From NCBI GenBank assembly GCA_963693365.1, contig CAVNZM010000016.1:868001-932000 (forward strand): DNA of 64,000 nucleotides, written 5' to 3'. Shown one piece after another: positions 12,181 to 23,983 of the stretch. Both the position numbers and the translations under genes were made by a program. Every line of letters starts with the position of its first letter. Within the stretch, counting starts at the first letter, position 1. The DNA comes from Amoebidium appalachense. Taxonomy: Eukaryota; Ichthyosporea. The notes below the pieces were generated by a model. The model ran no database searches, was not told where the DNA came from, and worked only from the letters and a program-made list of their open reading frames with translations.

Positions 12181-13319
12181 GCTATTCTGATTGGTAGACT
12201 GTAATGAGGTCTAAATTTATTCCCGATTTCGTCCGGAATTCTTCCCGACTACGCAAATTTGACCCGGCCCGAATCAATGTGATGCCATGTGCGGCCTAAC
12301 GGTCACACCAAACAAGAAAAAGACTTGCAAGTATCGATCAAGTCGCACCACTCGCGCGCATTTAGTAACAAAGATTCATAGACAGCAGTTGGTCGTCAAA
12401 GACAACCGTTGGCAAGTTTTAGTGGGAAGAAAGAAAATCGACTCTAAACTCGCTTGCACGCATTCGCTTTTGTCTTGACAATGTGTTTGGTGAGATTGCT
12501 GCGGCTCCATCTACAACTTGCATACACAGCAGTGGGCCGTGGCCCAAGACTGCGTAAAAAAGTAGTTGGTGTTTTTAAGCATATTGTTTTTGAGCAGGCA
12601 GGAGTTTGAGTCTGGAAAAACGGAGCTATGCGCCACAGGCAAGGTGAGTTTTTTTTAATAACCTCATCTTCACGAACCCTCTGACTTACATACTAGACTT
12701 TTTGTCTCGTGAGGTCACACGGCAAGAAGGATACAACCTAAAACTTGTAAGCGCTTCTGTGCTTGCCTTTGTCGAAATTGGGCGTCCACGTCCAGCCGTG
12801 CATAGGCATCTGTATATCCTCGAGCCTTTTTTGCTCTGTTATTAGTTTATACTTCTTGCAATCTATGCTTCATCAGTATTACAGAGAAGGCCACGTTGTG
12901 TTGCCTCCTTTTGGGCCTAAGTATACTAGTATAACACCGTACCCCTAGGTTCTAAAAGTCTCTTCCCCATCGCAGGTCCTTGAACCTGCTACTGTGACTT
13001 TGCCAAGTTCGGGTTTTGTGAGCGGCTCTAACAGGCTCTAACAGGTAAGCCAAGGCATCAGGTGAAGTATAGGGGCAAGATGGATGTTGTGTAGTTGACT
13101 GTATCGTTCCACACCTACTGGTACTCAATAAAGAGTCGAAACACAGCCCATTATCTGCGTTAGAATAAGGTTAACACGCGTGCACATAGGTGTGCAGGTG
13201 AACGGTTTGCTAACCTAGCTATATACTTCCATGGCTCCCCACGGCTACTTGGTGTAAACATGGTTGTGTATATTGTCGGACAGACTACGGGAGTCGCGCC
13301 CTGTAGTTAGTCGCGCTTA

Positions 13320-13430
13320 CTGACCAATCAAAATGGTTGGTCGGGAAGCAGCGGCGTTGTCCCACAATCGCACGGCGAACTGTCCCCTATAAAAGGCGGC
13401 AGTATCAGCCAGATCCAATCAGTTGGGAAC
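13320..13430 (+). promoter_or_regulatory. CCAAT + TATAAAAG promoter-like cluster
   Basis: CCAATC (about 13,324), TATAAAAG (about 13,388) and a further CCAATCAG about 25 bases downstream, in a GC-richer patch. It sits inside the inverted-repeat element and has no ORF of note after it, so it may be a relic or drive a non-coding transcript. Confidence 0.3.
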
Positions 13431-14049
13431 ATGCCTGGACTCGAATCGATGAGTGCCGAGGATAAGATCCCATCTCAAGATTGATCAGATCCCATACTGT
13501 AAAAGCAATCTGCGCTGCCGCTATGATACACAACCAAATTTACATTAGCTATAGCCTCTTCATGCTTGCAACCTGGTGTTGCTCATACTAGGGTTCTGTG
13601 TGCCAAACCCTTCTGTCTGCTTTTGTATATATTGTGAGTGCTTTCTACCCAGCTGAATAGCCGTTGTTGGGCTGTTCCAGGCTCGGCATCACACCTTGCA
13701 TCACACTGTGTGTGATGACGAAGAACATGACTTGACACCACACTGTGTGCGGTACGAGTAACAAAGTAAAGGCGCGAGCTAGTCACGGTGTACTTCAGCA
13801 TTCTTGCGGTTGACAAATGTCTTCTTTTGTATTTAACTTTGGGTTAAGTTCCAGTATCGAAAGGGCAGGAAGTATTGTAGGCAAGGGCAGGTCGGGAAGG
13901 AATCGGGGTGTCCCGGTCACGGGCGTGATCGGGATTTTTTTGCGAATCAGGGTGTGATCGGTATCAAAAAATCGGGGTGTAATCAGGCTAATTTCATCCC
14001 GATCACGTCGCTAATCACGAATCGGGTTTCCCGATTTTGCCCCGATTCT

Positions 14050-14103
14050 CATACGGTGATCAGGGTTTAATCGGGACACAGATTCGCATCTTTTTTCGCT
14101 GTG
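14050..14103 (-). repeat. Right terminal inverted repeat
   Basis: Reads GATTCGCATCTTTTTTCGCTGTG at its outer edge, the complement of the left end, followed by the TAG duplication. The 200 bases inside it contain at least six CCCGAT/ATCGGG units in both orientations. Confidence 0.6.
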
Positions 14104-14309
14104 TAGAGTCGATCGATATCACTGGCCCATGAGCTCCAGTTTATAAATTTAGTTGTATTACCAGTAAAACTTTAAATTCGAAGTCTCTGTCGTCACTCAC
14201 ACTGAATGCAAACATGTACAGCAGTAGGCTGCCGGAGCAGCAGTCTGCTCGTGACGACTCGACACCTTGTCAGTGTTTCACTGATTCCGGCCGCACTACT
14301 GGACACCGC

Positions 14310-14378
14310 ACTGGGTGTCGCCGGGATCCGGACGTCGACGCGCACCGGGTGTCGCCGGGATCCGGACGTCGACGTCAC
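14310..14378 (+). repeat. Direct repeat, two copies of about 28 bp
   Basis: The unit GGGTGTCGCCGGGATCCGGA... ending in CGTCGACG occurs twice, 35 bases apart, with near-perfect identity. It lies in a gene-free stretch between the inverted-repeat element and the THAP gene; no function is evident. Confidence 0.5.
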
Positions 14379-14684
14379 GATCATACTTGCTTTCCCAAAC
14401 GGGGCACGGACAGTCGAGATCGGATATGGGCTGGGCCACTGGCGCCTGGCCGGAGCATGCGCATGCACCAGACATGACGTCACACTTGAGAGTGATGCAC
14501 CACGGCCCTCTGAAAAAAAGACGGCCTGGATACACTACGTCATAAAATCGCATTCCATTGTGCTCGTGGTATCTGGATCCACTGGATTCCGGCCCTAAAA
14601 CGAGATGTCGGCACAGAACATGTATGTTGTTGTTTTTCGTTTACGTCTCGCTTTTTTTGGTTCAAAGACGGAGACATCGGTAAC

Positions 14685-15315
14685 ATGGCTGACGGCGGGA
14701 CTGGCCTTATGAAGGGAGCTGCTCCTCCCGAGCCTGGAATGGATAAGAAGAGAAGTAACGGTCTGCGTAGCAACAAAATCGGTAACATATGCAGTGTTCC
14801 AGGCTGCAGAGGCAACTACGACGACCAAAACAAGGTTTTCGTTTACAAATTCCCCAACCCAAACGACGGGCGCATTAAAAGCAAGACGCTACGCGAAGAA
14901 ACACGGAACCTTCTCAGTGCGTGGCTACGTGCTGTGCCGAGGCAGTGGCCTGAGAACTTCGACCCGCACGGTGTTGCGCGGGTCTGCTGCCGTCACTTTC
15001 CCGCCCATGACATCGTTAAAAAAGGTGGCAAAGCGTGGCCTAGGCCAGGCGCCGTCCCGAGCATTTTTCCCAACTGCCCCAGTTACCTGAGCGCCCCTTC
15101 CGCGCCTCCTCGTACGGACCCGGAAGAGAGAGCCGCAAAGATGGAGAAGGTTCGGACAAGGCAAGAGGAAGAGGCAGTAGCGAGGAAGCGCCAGAAGGAG
15201 ATGTTCGTGTTCGGCCAGCTTGTTGTCCGTGCCCTGGAAATAGCGGAGCGGCACGCCGGCTGGAGGGTTTACGGAGGAAACACAGTGGTCGCTGGCGTTT
15301 ACGAGCAAGACAATG
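14685..15315 (+). CDS. THAP-domain exon (zinc-dependent DNA binding)
   Basis: ATG at 14685 lies 30 bases after an ATCGGTAAC stretch. The THAP zinc module is complete: C36-x4-C41, then C101-x2-H104, and the AVPSIF box at about 123-128, with the FP and W residues typical of the family. A Lys/Arg/Glu-rich coiled coil follows (about 148-180) and a helix with VVRALEIAERHAGW. THAP domains bind specific DNA through the zinc module; in P-type elements they recognise the transposon ends. The donor after 15315 is GTACCCC, leading at once into a C-run. Confidence 0.75.
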
Positions 15316-15424
15316 GTACCCCCCCCCCCCCCCCCCCTCAAAATCCCCTCCAATGTCCTAATGCCCTCGCCCCCTCACCCCCTCACCCCCCCAACACACA
15401 AGGTCACATGAGGAGTCGACCGGC

Positions 15425-15429
15425 ATGAA

Positions 15430-15465
<36 letters not shown>

Positions 15466-15545
15466 TTGTGTGTGTCTGTGTGTGACACTGTGTGTGTGTG
15501 TGTGTGTGTGTGACACGTGTGTGTGTGCGCGCGCATCAGTGTGTT

Positions 15546-15593
<48 letters not shown>

Positions 15594-15640
15594 TGTGTCG
15601 GGATGGGTGGGTGGGGAGGGGGGGGGGGGGGGTTTCCATA
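15425..15640 (+). repeat. (GT)n microsatellite plus G-run in the THAP-gene gap
   Basis: Interrupted (TG)n from about 15,429 to 15,597 followed by a G run near 15,617-15,632. It occupies most of the space where the transposase core should be. Confidence 0.8.
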
Positions 15641-15708
15641 TGGTTTTTCACATGCCAAGCGTAGTCAAATGTGGTGCCACACAGATTTTGCTGACTTTTA
15701 ATTTGCAG

Positions 15709-15861
15709 GCCAGTCTCAACCGCTATCTCCTGGACAGCGGCGTGAGCGGCGAGAAGCTCAACTTTGTGCTCACCAGAAAGTTTCAAACCGACTCCCTTGA
15801 GGGTGCTTTTGGCACAATCCGACAGTACAGCGGTGGGAACTACAACGTTGGGACAGCACAG
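15709..15861 (+). CDS. P-element-like exon (DSLEGAFGTIRQ)
   Basis: Acceptor TAATTTGCAG, donor GTGGGT. 51 residues from ASLNRYLLDSG to NVGTAQ, with the DSLEGAFGTIRQYSGGN segment that corresponds to the conserved segment of THAP9/P-element transposases where an acidic residue precedes a F-G-x-x-R-x-x-G-G block. Joins the next exon in phase 0. Confidence 0.6.
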
Positions 15862-15878
15862 GTGGGTACCTCCCCTCC

Positions 15879-15879
<1 letters not shown>

Positions 15880-15942
<63 letters not shown>

Positions 15943-16437
15943 ACACGCACACCCCTACCCTACTCAGCCACCCACCCACTGCCTGCAACAATGAAACACA
16001 AGAGATACATCACACACACACGATTCATACAGCATTACAAAGAACAGAGACAGAACAGATATAGGATGATTTGGTGATTCACCTTAATAATAGGATAGTG
16101 GTGTCATGACATGGTGGCCCCGGGGAATAAAATAATCAGGAGAAAAAAAAAAGGGGGGGGGGGGATAGCGAGAGAGGCAGGGACGGAAGAAGGGGTTGGA
16201 GGAGGAGGGGAGGGGGAGGGGGGGTATCAGGATAAAAGGAGTGTGGTGAAAAGAAAGGGTGCAAAGAAAACTGAACGAAAAATGAAATTAGGGGGTGGGG
16301 TGGGGGGGGGGGGGGGGGGGGGGGGCTGTTGAACTCAAACCACAAAAATGCACACACGTACACGCACACACACACACACAGACACACAGACACACATACA
16401 CCAAACACCACACACACACACACACACACACACCGTA

Positions 16438-16494
<57 letters not shown>

Positions 16495-16520
16495 ATACAT
16501 ACACAACCCCATGCAGATAT
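15880..16520 (+). repeat. Compound poly-C/(AC)n, G-run and (CA)n intron
   Basis: Poly-C (about 15,885-15,928) directly followed by (AC)n, then a poly-G run (about 16,303-16,325) and (CA)n 16,350-16,492. This is the last intron of the THAP-related gene. Confidence 0.8.
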
Positions 16521-16674
16521 ACCTAAACCATGCTTGTGTACACACGAAGATATGCTATGATACACTGCTTGCGCGCCCGCGCCATAGTGTGTCATATTAA
16601 ACTTTTATAGCCACGTGCCATCTATATATACACAAATCACACAATAAACTCACCTCTATGTACAGACTCTCCAG

Positions 16675-17718
16675 GCCGTCAAAAGGATACGGGTGCAGAA
16701 GCTGGCAAAGCTGGCAGTGCAGACGGGCACAAGTGTAACACAGCTGTTCGACAACATGAACACAGCACTCAACAGCAAACGCAAAACGATCACCATCGAG
16801 ACCATTCTCCCACTCTACAACAACACCATCTGGGACCACGTCTATAAAATCAGCGAAGACGTCAGAAAGCCAGAGGTGCTAACCTACCGGGCAGGGTTCT
16901 GTGTGCACGCGCTTCACGTGCGCGGTGTTGGCTGCAACACAAGTCGTGCACATCTCGAAATCACCACACCCAACAAAAACACCAACACACCCACTGAAAC
17001 AAGCACCACAGCTACCGAAACAGCCACCACTACGGCCGAGAGAGCCACAGACGATCACTACCGACTCATCCGCGCCGCCAATCGGGGGGGCCTGACTTTC
17101 CCTTCACCACCAACAGTGAGCATTGTCACATTGGTCTACTGTGTGGTGGAGGCACTGCTAAAGCCACTGGTCAACACGTACCTTCCGGGGGGCAGCCATA
17201 GAACGGTGGCTGTGCTACTCAGCGAACATGCAGTCAAAAGGTACAATACCGATAAGGCACTTATGGACGAGTGTGGGGTGTGCGGCACGCAAAAGAGAGC
17301 ACTAGTGGAACGACTAATAACCGTTGCAACCAACTGCCACCTGAGCGCGTATGTGCGTCAACGCAAGGAACAAGCGAAGAAAGCACCCAACAAAGCAAAC
17401 CGGAAAGCCAAAACAGTGCAGGCGGCCGCTTTGGCGGCGAGCGAGGCCGCCGCGGGGGCAGGCGTCCCCGCCACAGTTGCAGGGAGCATGCCGTCGACAA
17501 AACCAGCAAAGAAGAAAAAGGAGAGCAAAACAGAGGAAAAGGGAGGCGAAGGGAGGAAGAAGGGAAAGAAAGGTGAAAACAAAACAACCACGGCGGAACC
17601 ACCTACCGTCGAGTGGGAGATGGAGGGAAACGATGACGAGCTGGTGGCTGCACTGGAGGCAGCAGAGGCGGAGTACGATTGGATGGTAGAGGCGTATTTG
17701 GAGGAAGCAGAGCTCTAG
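16675..17718 (+). CDS. P-element-like C-terminal exon
   Basis: Acceptor TCTCCAG at 16674. 347 residues starting AVKRIRVQKL, ending at TAG 17718. Contains a segment YRAGFCVHALHV, a Thr-rich linker (about residues 98-125), a helical block with LVNTYLPGG and a C-terminal Lys-rich basic stretch (about 270-300) followed by an acidic end. The first 230 residues follow the layout of THAP9-like C-termini; the basic/acidic tail is lineage specific. Confidence 0.55.
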   Translation, partial: AVKRIRVQKLAKLAVQTGTSVTQLFDNMNTALNSKRKTITIETILPLYNNTIWDHVYKISEDVRKPEVLTYRAGFCVHALHVRGVGCNTSRAHLEITTPNKNTNTPTETSTTATETATTTAERATDDHYRLIRAANRGGLTFPSPPTVSIVTLVYCVVEALLKPLVNTYLPGGSHRTVAVLLSEHAVKRYNTDKALMDECGVCGTQKRALVERLITVATNCHLSAYVRQRKEQAKKAPNKANRKAKTVQAAALAASEAAAGAGVPATVAGSMPSTKPAKKKKESKTEEKGGEGRKKGKKGENKTTTAEPPTVEWEMEGNDDELVAALEAAEAEYDWMVEAYLEEAEL

Positions 17719-18296
17719 CGGCTTTGTCAGTGTTTTCTAACCCTCTTTCTTTTCTTTTTTTGCCAGTAGGTAGAGGTGTGAGGGTTTGCCCGGGGGGGGG
17801 GGGGGGGGGGGAGGGGGGGGGGGGGGGGGCTACACAGTGTTTATTGGTTGGTGGTTAGTGTTGCAGGACATAGACGTTCTAATACTTAACATACAGGTAG
17901 TATTATGTTACCTAGTGGATAGAAACACCTTTGAGAGAATATACGCAAAGAAGAGTTCTAGTTTTGTAGCAGATCTTTGCTCACTATGTGTAAACGTGAA
18001 CTACTCAATAGATATAACCATACTGAGACTCAGCTACACTATTATGTACACTATGCCAAAACTTTGTGCTATAGGGCTTGCGCATATTACTCTAAGACAA
18101 AAAAACGCCTTAGAACATAGGAAGCACTTCATAAACTTTTGTCGTTTTTTTTTTCCCTTCCGTTTTCCTTCAACTGATAGTAGTTTGCTAGCGAATCCAG
18201 TGGATCGAAATACCAATCTGCTCTTTTGACCCCGTTCTGTATCCAGGCCGTCTTTTTTTCAGAGGGCCGTGGATGCACGCGCGGTCACACTCACAG

Positions 18297-18368
<72 letters not shown>

Positions 18369-21300
18369 TGGGAGTGGGTTATATGCGAAAAACACCCAAA
18401 AATTGCATCTAATCTAAATTAACACTCGCACTGGGCCTTTTCAGGGGCCTAAAATAACCCTCACGGAGCTATTATTGACACATACGCACAAGCTGTTTAA
18501 GCTGAGCAAATTGCCAACCCTGTACAACATCAAAACCGCAATATCACACCCTACTTCAGCGAAGCGCGCGATTTTCTGATTGGCTACCGTGCCCGTGCAT
18601 GCGTCAACACAAAAGGACCAATAGAAAGGCTCCGAAATCGAGCGACTGCGCGACATAACAGGAGAACGTGAGCCTCGAACATTTCTGTTTAGTGTTTATC
18701 ATTCGTGTCCTGTGTGCACGTGTGTGCGTGCCAATGTCCTATATTTTTATATTTTTAATTTTTTTTTGCGTATATGTGTGCGTGCGTGCGCGCCTATTTG
18801 TCGATTTTTTTGGAGGGGGGGGGAGGGGGGGGGGGGGGGCCAATCGATCTATCTACATGATGATACCGCGGGATCATCGACCAATCAGAGGAGTCCTCCG
18901 CACCGAGTCTCGGTGCACGCTCCGGCGGCCCCGGCCGATCATACGGAAAGGAGATCTCTTACGGTACTTAGAAAAAGTTCTCTGTAAGGGTTTCAGCTTC
19001 AACTTCTTCTTTATAGAAATCAGCTGCTCATATATCAACATTTTTTTTAGGTGATAATCATGCCGGTAATACGATTCGAATAGATATATATAATGTTGAT
19101 GAGTCATGATGACACCGTGTCACGCCCGACTCGAACCCATCGGATCCGAATTCCGGTGATCGGAATCGCGGAATATTGGCATAGCATTCCTAGAATCTTT
19201 TCGAGTAAATGCGACATTCCATTATTCTCTTGCAGCTCCCGGAGCTGAAAATCATTTTTACACACTGCATTATTTTTATATGAAGCACTAATAGATGAAA
19301 ATAATGGTATCTAATTCAGTTAATTTTTTTATGAAAGAGTTTCATGATTATGCCCAATTTACATCAGTGCAATGTGTATTCCGAAGATCGCGAGACCATG
19401 CCGACTCGGCGACCGAGTGTAGTCTCCACAAACGTGACGTCATGTTATAACGCTATTCATGATGCATCGTTTATTTCTTTTTCAGTTCACGTCCTTTTCC
19501 TTCTATTACTTATTGTACAACACTCACACGTTTTACGTATAACTCAGCCAAATAACATTACTTTTCACCCATTTTTTGGCGCTTGCTTTCCTCTAAAACT
19601 GAGATGGTAACGATCCACAATGTTCACAATTGATATCAATGACCCTCTTCCAATAACGTGTATATATATATATATATTCATTGAATATACATCAAGATAG
19701 ACTAAACATACGGGACGGTCCCCAACAGCGGAATCCCCTAGCTTCTTTTTAGGTGGGGCGTGCCTTCTTCTACCTTAATTTCACACCTTTAAAGATTTAA
19801 CGCCAGATTGAGAAGGAAAACTCTGTTACATGTGTGTTCTATAATTATTACGGTTTTTCATATGTAAAAAACAAAACTAAAAGCCAAATTAGATATTTAT
19901 TTTAGGATTAAACGGCTGTTTACTGCTGGAAAGTCCAGGAAGCGGACCGTGAAGCTGGGATGCCACTACCCTGAATAAGTGAATTTTATTTTTGATCATG
20001 CATATGAGGGTAAAACACTAGCTGGCAATGTGAACACTTTAGACTTTTTGTTGAATTCTGGTGGTCGTCACATTGAGTATTTATATGATTTTCACACAGT
20101 GTTCAGGTATCTCAGTATGCACTTGTTACTGGATAACTCGTGAAGTTTTTATTGTCTTCTCAGTATGCCGTGCATACTTGCATATCTTTCCGTCGAATAA
20201 ATCCAGTCAAAAGAAAAATAAAATTAAACCGGAAGAACAGCACGCCCCACTGTTGTAGGGTGTAGGGGGAGCAAAAGCGTGACACAGAAGATATCTCACC
20301 CTAACAAATAAATGATAAGCCAAAGTCCTACTCACCAGTCCTACTCACGAAACATGGTTTACAAAACTAATAATAATGGGGGTTTCTTTTAGGCCGATTA
20401 ATTGTCCCCATTCCAGCACATCCGGGTCAAGCCATTTGCTCAGCACATAAATCATGAAATGACTTGCAACCTTTTTTCTAACGCTTTATTATTATTTTTA
20501 CTTTATGTATTTTTATTTTTTTCCCCTTCCTTTTCTTTTTTGTTGTATTTTGGCGCATCTGTACCTTGCTGCTGCCGGCCAAACGATGGTGCGCAGCTGA
20601 TGCGCTGCACGCCAATCATATAGCTAGAATCCCCTCTGACCCGACCCGGCTCGAAATGCTAAAAGAAACCCCCTTTAATACAAATTCGTGTTAGAGTCTT
20701 TCTAGATGGCCGTGAGTCTTACAGATTCCGACCGTTAATACGCTATGGGGGGGGTTTACGCTGTTTACTCGAGGCAAAGAGAACCAATTTAAACATTTAT
20801 TCCTTGCACACGGCTTAACTGAAGTGGGGTGGTCTTTTTTTTGGTTGTGGCATTCATTTCTGCGCAAGTGAATGGAAGGGTTTATGTCACTTGGCCCAAC
20901 TTGCCTTCGTATATGTTCTTCAAGATTTTTCAATTCTTTGTGATAATTCTTACATCTGAAACACACTCTTTTTTTGGCGTTCATAAGTTTTATGTTATGT
21001 ATTACCACACCATATAGACATAGGGAACCTGAATATTCAGAACTGTTTCTGCATGCATTTATTGGCAGTGATGTGAATTAATTAGCATCACCTTTTGCCA
21101 GAAAACCAACGATTACGTGGCTGTGTCAAGCATCCACTTACATTCCGCCTACGTTAGATGATAATCGTTACACTACATACAACATAATCTAAATTCTCAC
21201 ATTATTGTCTCCTAACCGAACTACAGCTGCGAATGATCGGTAATTCTAGCGAAGATTCGACTGCTGATCCCTCCATAACCCGTCTCCATGATTCCCGTGT

Positions 21301-21387
21301 CATTGACGCCAACAACTGGGACCTAAGCCAAAAAAATATAGTCAGCACCTGCCTACAGAGATTAGTTTTTATTTATCAATCCTAAAC
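17719..21387. other. Intergenic, no gene seen
   Basis: AT-richer than its surroundings. Contains poly-G at about 17,790-17,829, a 69-base C run at 18,300-18,368, CCAAT boxes at about 18,573, 18,615 and 18,887, an (AT)n stretch near 19,660 and an imperfect pair of 15-bp inverted repeats at 20,377 and 20,673. No ORF here has recognisable protein character. Confidence 0.6.
20377..20673. repeat. Possible short MITE-like inverted-repeat pair
   Basis: GGGGGTTTCTTTTAG at 20,377 and its exact complement CTAAAAGAAACCCCC ending at 20,673 enclose about 270 bases of non-coding DNA. No convincing target duplication was found. It could be a small non-autonomous transposon or a chance pairing. Confidence 0.3.
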
Positions 21388-22236
21388 ATGGACTCTCCAG
21401 ACTCCGATTCGCAGCTTGATGGCGCAACCATATGCACCAACAACCCCACCTCTAGCCTCTCCCTACCTGACACGCCAACACCTCAGGTGCTTGCGTGGGA
21501 TTCAACTCAAGTGTCGATGAAACAAAGCGGTGATGTTCATGATGCGAGCAAGAATGCACCCATTCAGTTCTACGACGCACTTGGCCTAAGAATAGACTCT
21601 GTTTCCGATACCGTCGCCGTGGATGATGGACATTCCGAGGACCCATCAAAAGAGCTCGCGACAGACATCGCGGCAACTGGCTTCCATCACACGGAAGGAA
21701 AAGAAAAAACTAGAATATCGCCGTGTTTGGGATTGACCGTTCTCGTGGCTTCCATCCCGGCAATGGTCGATGGGTTCAACCTGGTGGTGGTGAACAATTC
21801 CGTTGTGGGGGTTTTAGAGTATTTCAAAGTTTTGGGGAAGCCGGTTGGGCATGATGAGTGGTCGACTTTCGTCGCAATTTTCCTGGCGGGGTCTATATGC
21901 GGGGCGCTGATTTCCGGGCCAATGATCAACCGGGTCGGGCCAAAACGGGTTCTGCAGTTAAACGACATAGTGAATGCCGTGGGGGCTGTGCTCTACCTAA
22001 CGGGGTCGACCTATGGGGTGCTCTGTGTGGGTAAGTGGTGCAAACAGTAGTGTACGTGTGTGTGCATGTGTGTGTGTGCACGTGTGTGTGTGTGTGTGTA
22101 CGTGTGTGTGTGTCTTTGGTGTGCGCATATGTGCACGTGTGGGGTTGGTTTTGGGTTATGAACGTGTTTTGCAGCTGTGAGAAAGATATGCAATTGCTCT
22201 CACCACTGAGTTTTACGGCGCCTTACTGCCCCACAT

Positions 22237-22282
<46 letters not shown>

Positions 22283-22860
22283 AGCACATACACATTTTCC
22301 GCTGCACTGCATTAGTTTGCACACACACATTCACCGTTTTGCTCACCTTGCTTGCATAAGCAACCCTGCTCGTCTTTGATCAAGACGGGTTGACCCTCCC
22401 AAGTTCAGTTGATGCTGCTGTCTGAGTTGGAGAGTCGTATATACGCGGACTAAGGGGTCGAAACTCAGACGCAATTGATGACTTGGGCCCTCCCTGAGGA
22501 TGGGCTCTGCTTATGACGCATACTGTGCGCATGGCTGATGTTGCATACTTTAATATTTGCCTTTGCATGTGTCCTTGGTGTATGCGTACTTCGTACCGTG
22601 TTCCGCATTTAACCCCCCCCCCCCCCCCCCCCCCCCTCTCACCACCACCTCCAGCACAACCACACACACTCTATCTCTTAAGCACAAACCAACACTCTGC
22701 TCCCTTTTCAAAGAACCTCCTTTCAAACAAATAATGAAAGGAAGAAAGGGCAGCAAACAAAAAAAAGGGGGGGGGGAGGGGGGGGAGGGGGGAGGGGCAA
22801 AAAAGGAAAAAAGAACAAGGAAAAAAGGATGATAGCAAGAAGTCACACAGTATGCATACG

Positions 22861-22914
<54 letters not shown>

Positions 22915-23086
22915 ACACATGCCATCCCCTCCCTCCTCCCCTCCCCTCACCTCGGAGCCTTAGATAGGTTTTATTTTTAGCCCCTTACACGGGGAAGGAT
23001 AAAAGGTGGGGTTAGTTAAATTGACAGTACTAAAAACCTCAAATTGGTTTGAAACTTCGCTTGTTCCTTCCTCCCCCCCCCCACTT

Positions 23087-23118
<32 letters not shown>

Positions 23119-23258
23119 TCCTCCTCCTCCTCGTCCCTGCGCGCTCCTAGAACACACGCACGCACACACATCCAGGTAGTGGCACCTCCCCACAGCCACA
23201 AAATTCAAATAATAACAATAACAATAACAATAACAATAACAATAACGCTAATGATATT

Positions 23259-23296
<38 letters not shown>

Positions 23297-23766
23297 AATA
23301 ATAACTCTTTTTTTTTTTTTTTTTTTTAACCGCAGCACGCACGCTGAACGGCATCGCCATGGGTATGAACATCCCCTCCCTCCAAATACTTATCCAGGAA
23401 TGTAGCCCAACGCCCATCCGCGGCCTTCTAAGCATGATCGTTTTAACGCTAACTAACGCCGCGATGCTATTGGGCTATTCGCTCGGTATGACGTCAGTAA
23501 TGGGTTCCGCCGAGTGCTGGAAATATCTCTACACCCTTCCGTTGGTTTTTGTCGTTGCTCATTTCTTTGCTTCGTGGTTTGTCCCCGAGAGCCCACGGTG
23601 GTTGATGGGCAAAGGGAGGGTGAAAGAAGCTGAGAACGCGCTTCGTAGACTACGCCACGGCACCGAGGATTGCACCAAAGAGTTGGCTGTTATGAAGGTC
23701 GGTGTTGCTGCCCCCTCCCCCCCCCCCCCCCCCTCCCCCCCCCCCCCCCCCACCCCATCCCCCGGG

Positions 23767-23849
<83 letters not shown>

Positions 23850-23933
23850 ACCACCACCCCCTCCTCCCCCTCCCCCTCCTCCTCCCGCTCCCCCGATGAT
23901 TGGCTCTGTTTTTTTTTTGTTTTTTTGTTGTTT

Positions 23934-23983
<50 letters not shown>

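Larger units (their letters stand above)
12124..14103. mobile_element. Non-autonomous DNA transposon with CACAGC terminal inverted repeats
   Basis: Left end CACAGCAAAAAAAGTGCGAA (from 12,124) and the reverse complement of the right end (ending 14,103) match over about 33 bases with few mismatches, both continuing into CCCGAT-containing sequence. Both ends are flanked by TAG (12,121-12,123 and 14,104-14,106), a 3-bp target-site duplication. Many subterminal copies of CCCGAT / ATCGGGGTGT lie in the last 250 bases on the right and fewer on the left. CAC termini, short TSD and subterminal repeats resemble the CACTA/CMC group. The interior has no transposase; it contains a TATAAAAG box with CCAAT boxes (13,320-13,420) and otherwise nothing recognised. 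Confidence 0.6.
14685..17718 (+). pseudogene. THAP / P-element-like transposase gene lacking its middle
   Basis: Three parts: 14685-15315 (THAP domain and coiled coil), 15709-15861 and 16675-17718 (C-terminal P-element/THAP9-type region). Exons 2 and 3 join cleanly in phase 0. Exon 1 ends in phase 1 before GTACCCC while exon 2 starts in phase 0, and the roughly 300-400 residue catalytic centre expected in such transposases is absent. The only DNA between exons 1 and 2 is 393 bases of poly-C, GT repeat and G-run. So this is an internally deleted transposase, or the missing part was lost in assembly of the repeats. It might still encode a stand-alone THAP protein. Confidence 0.55.
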
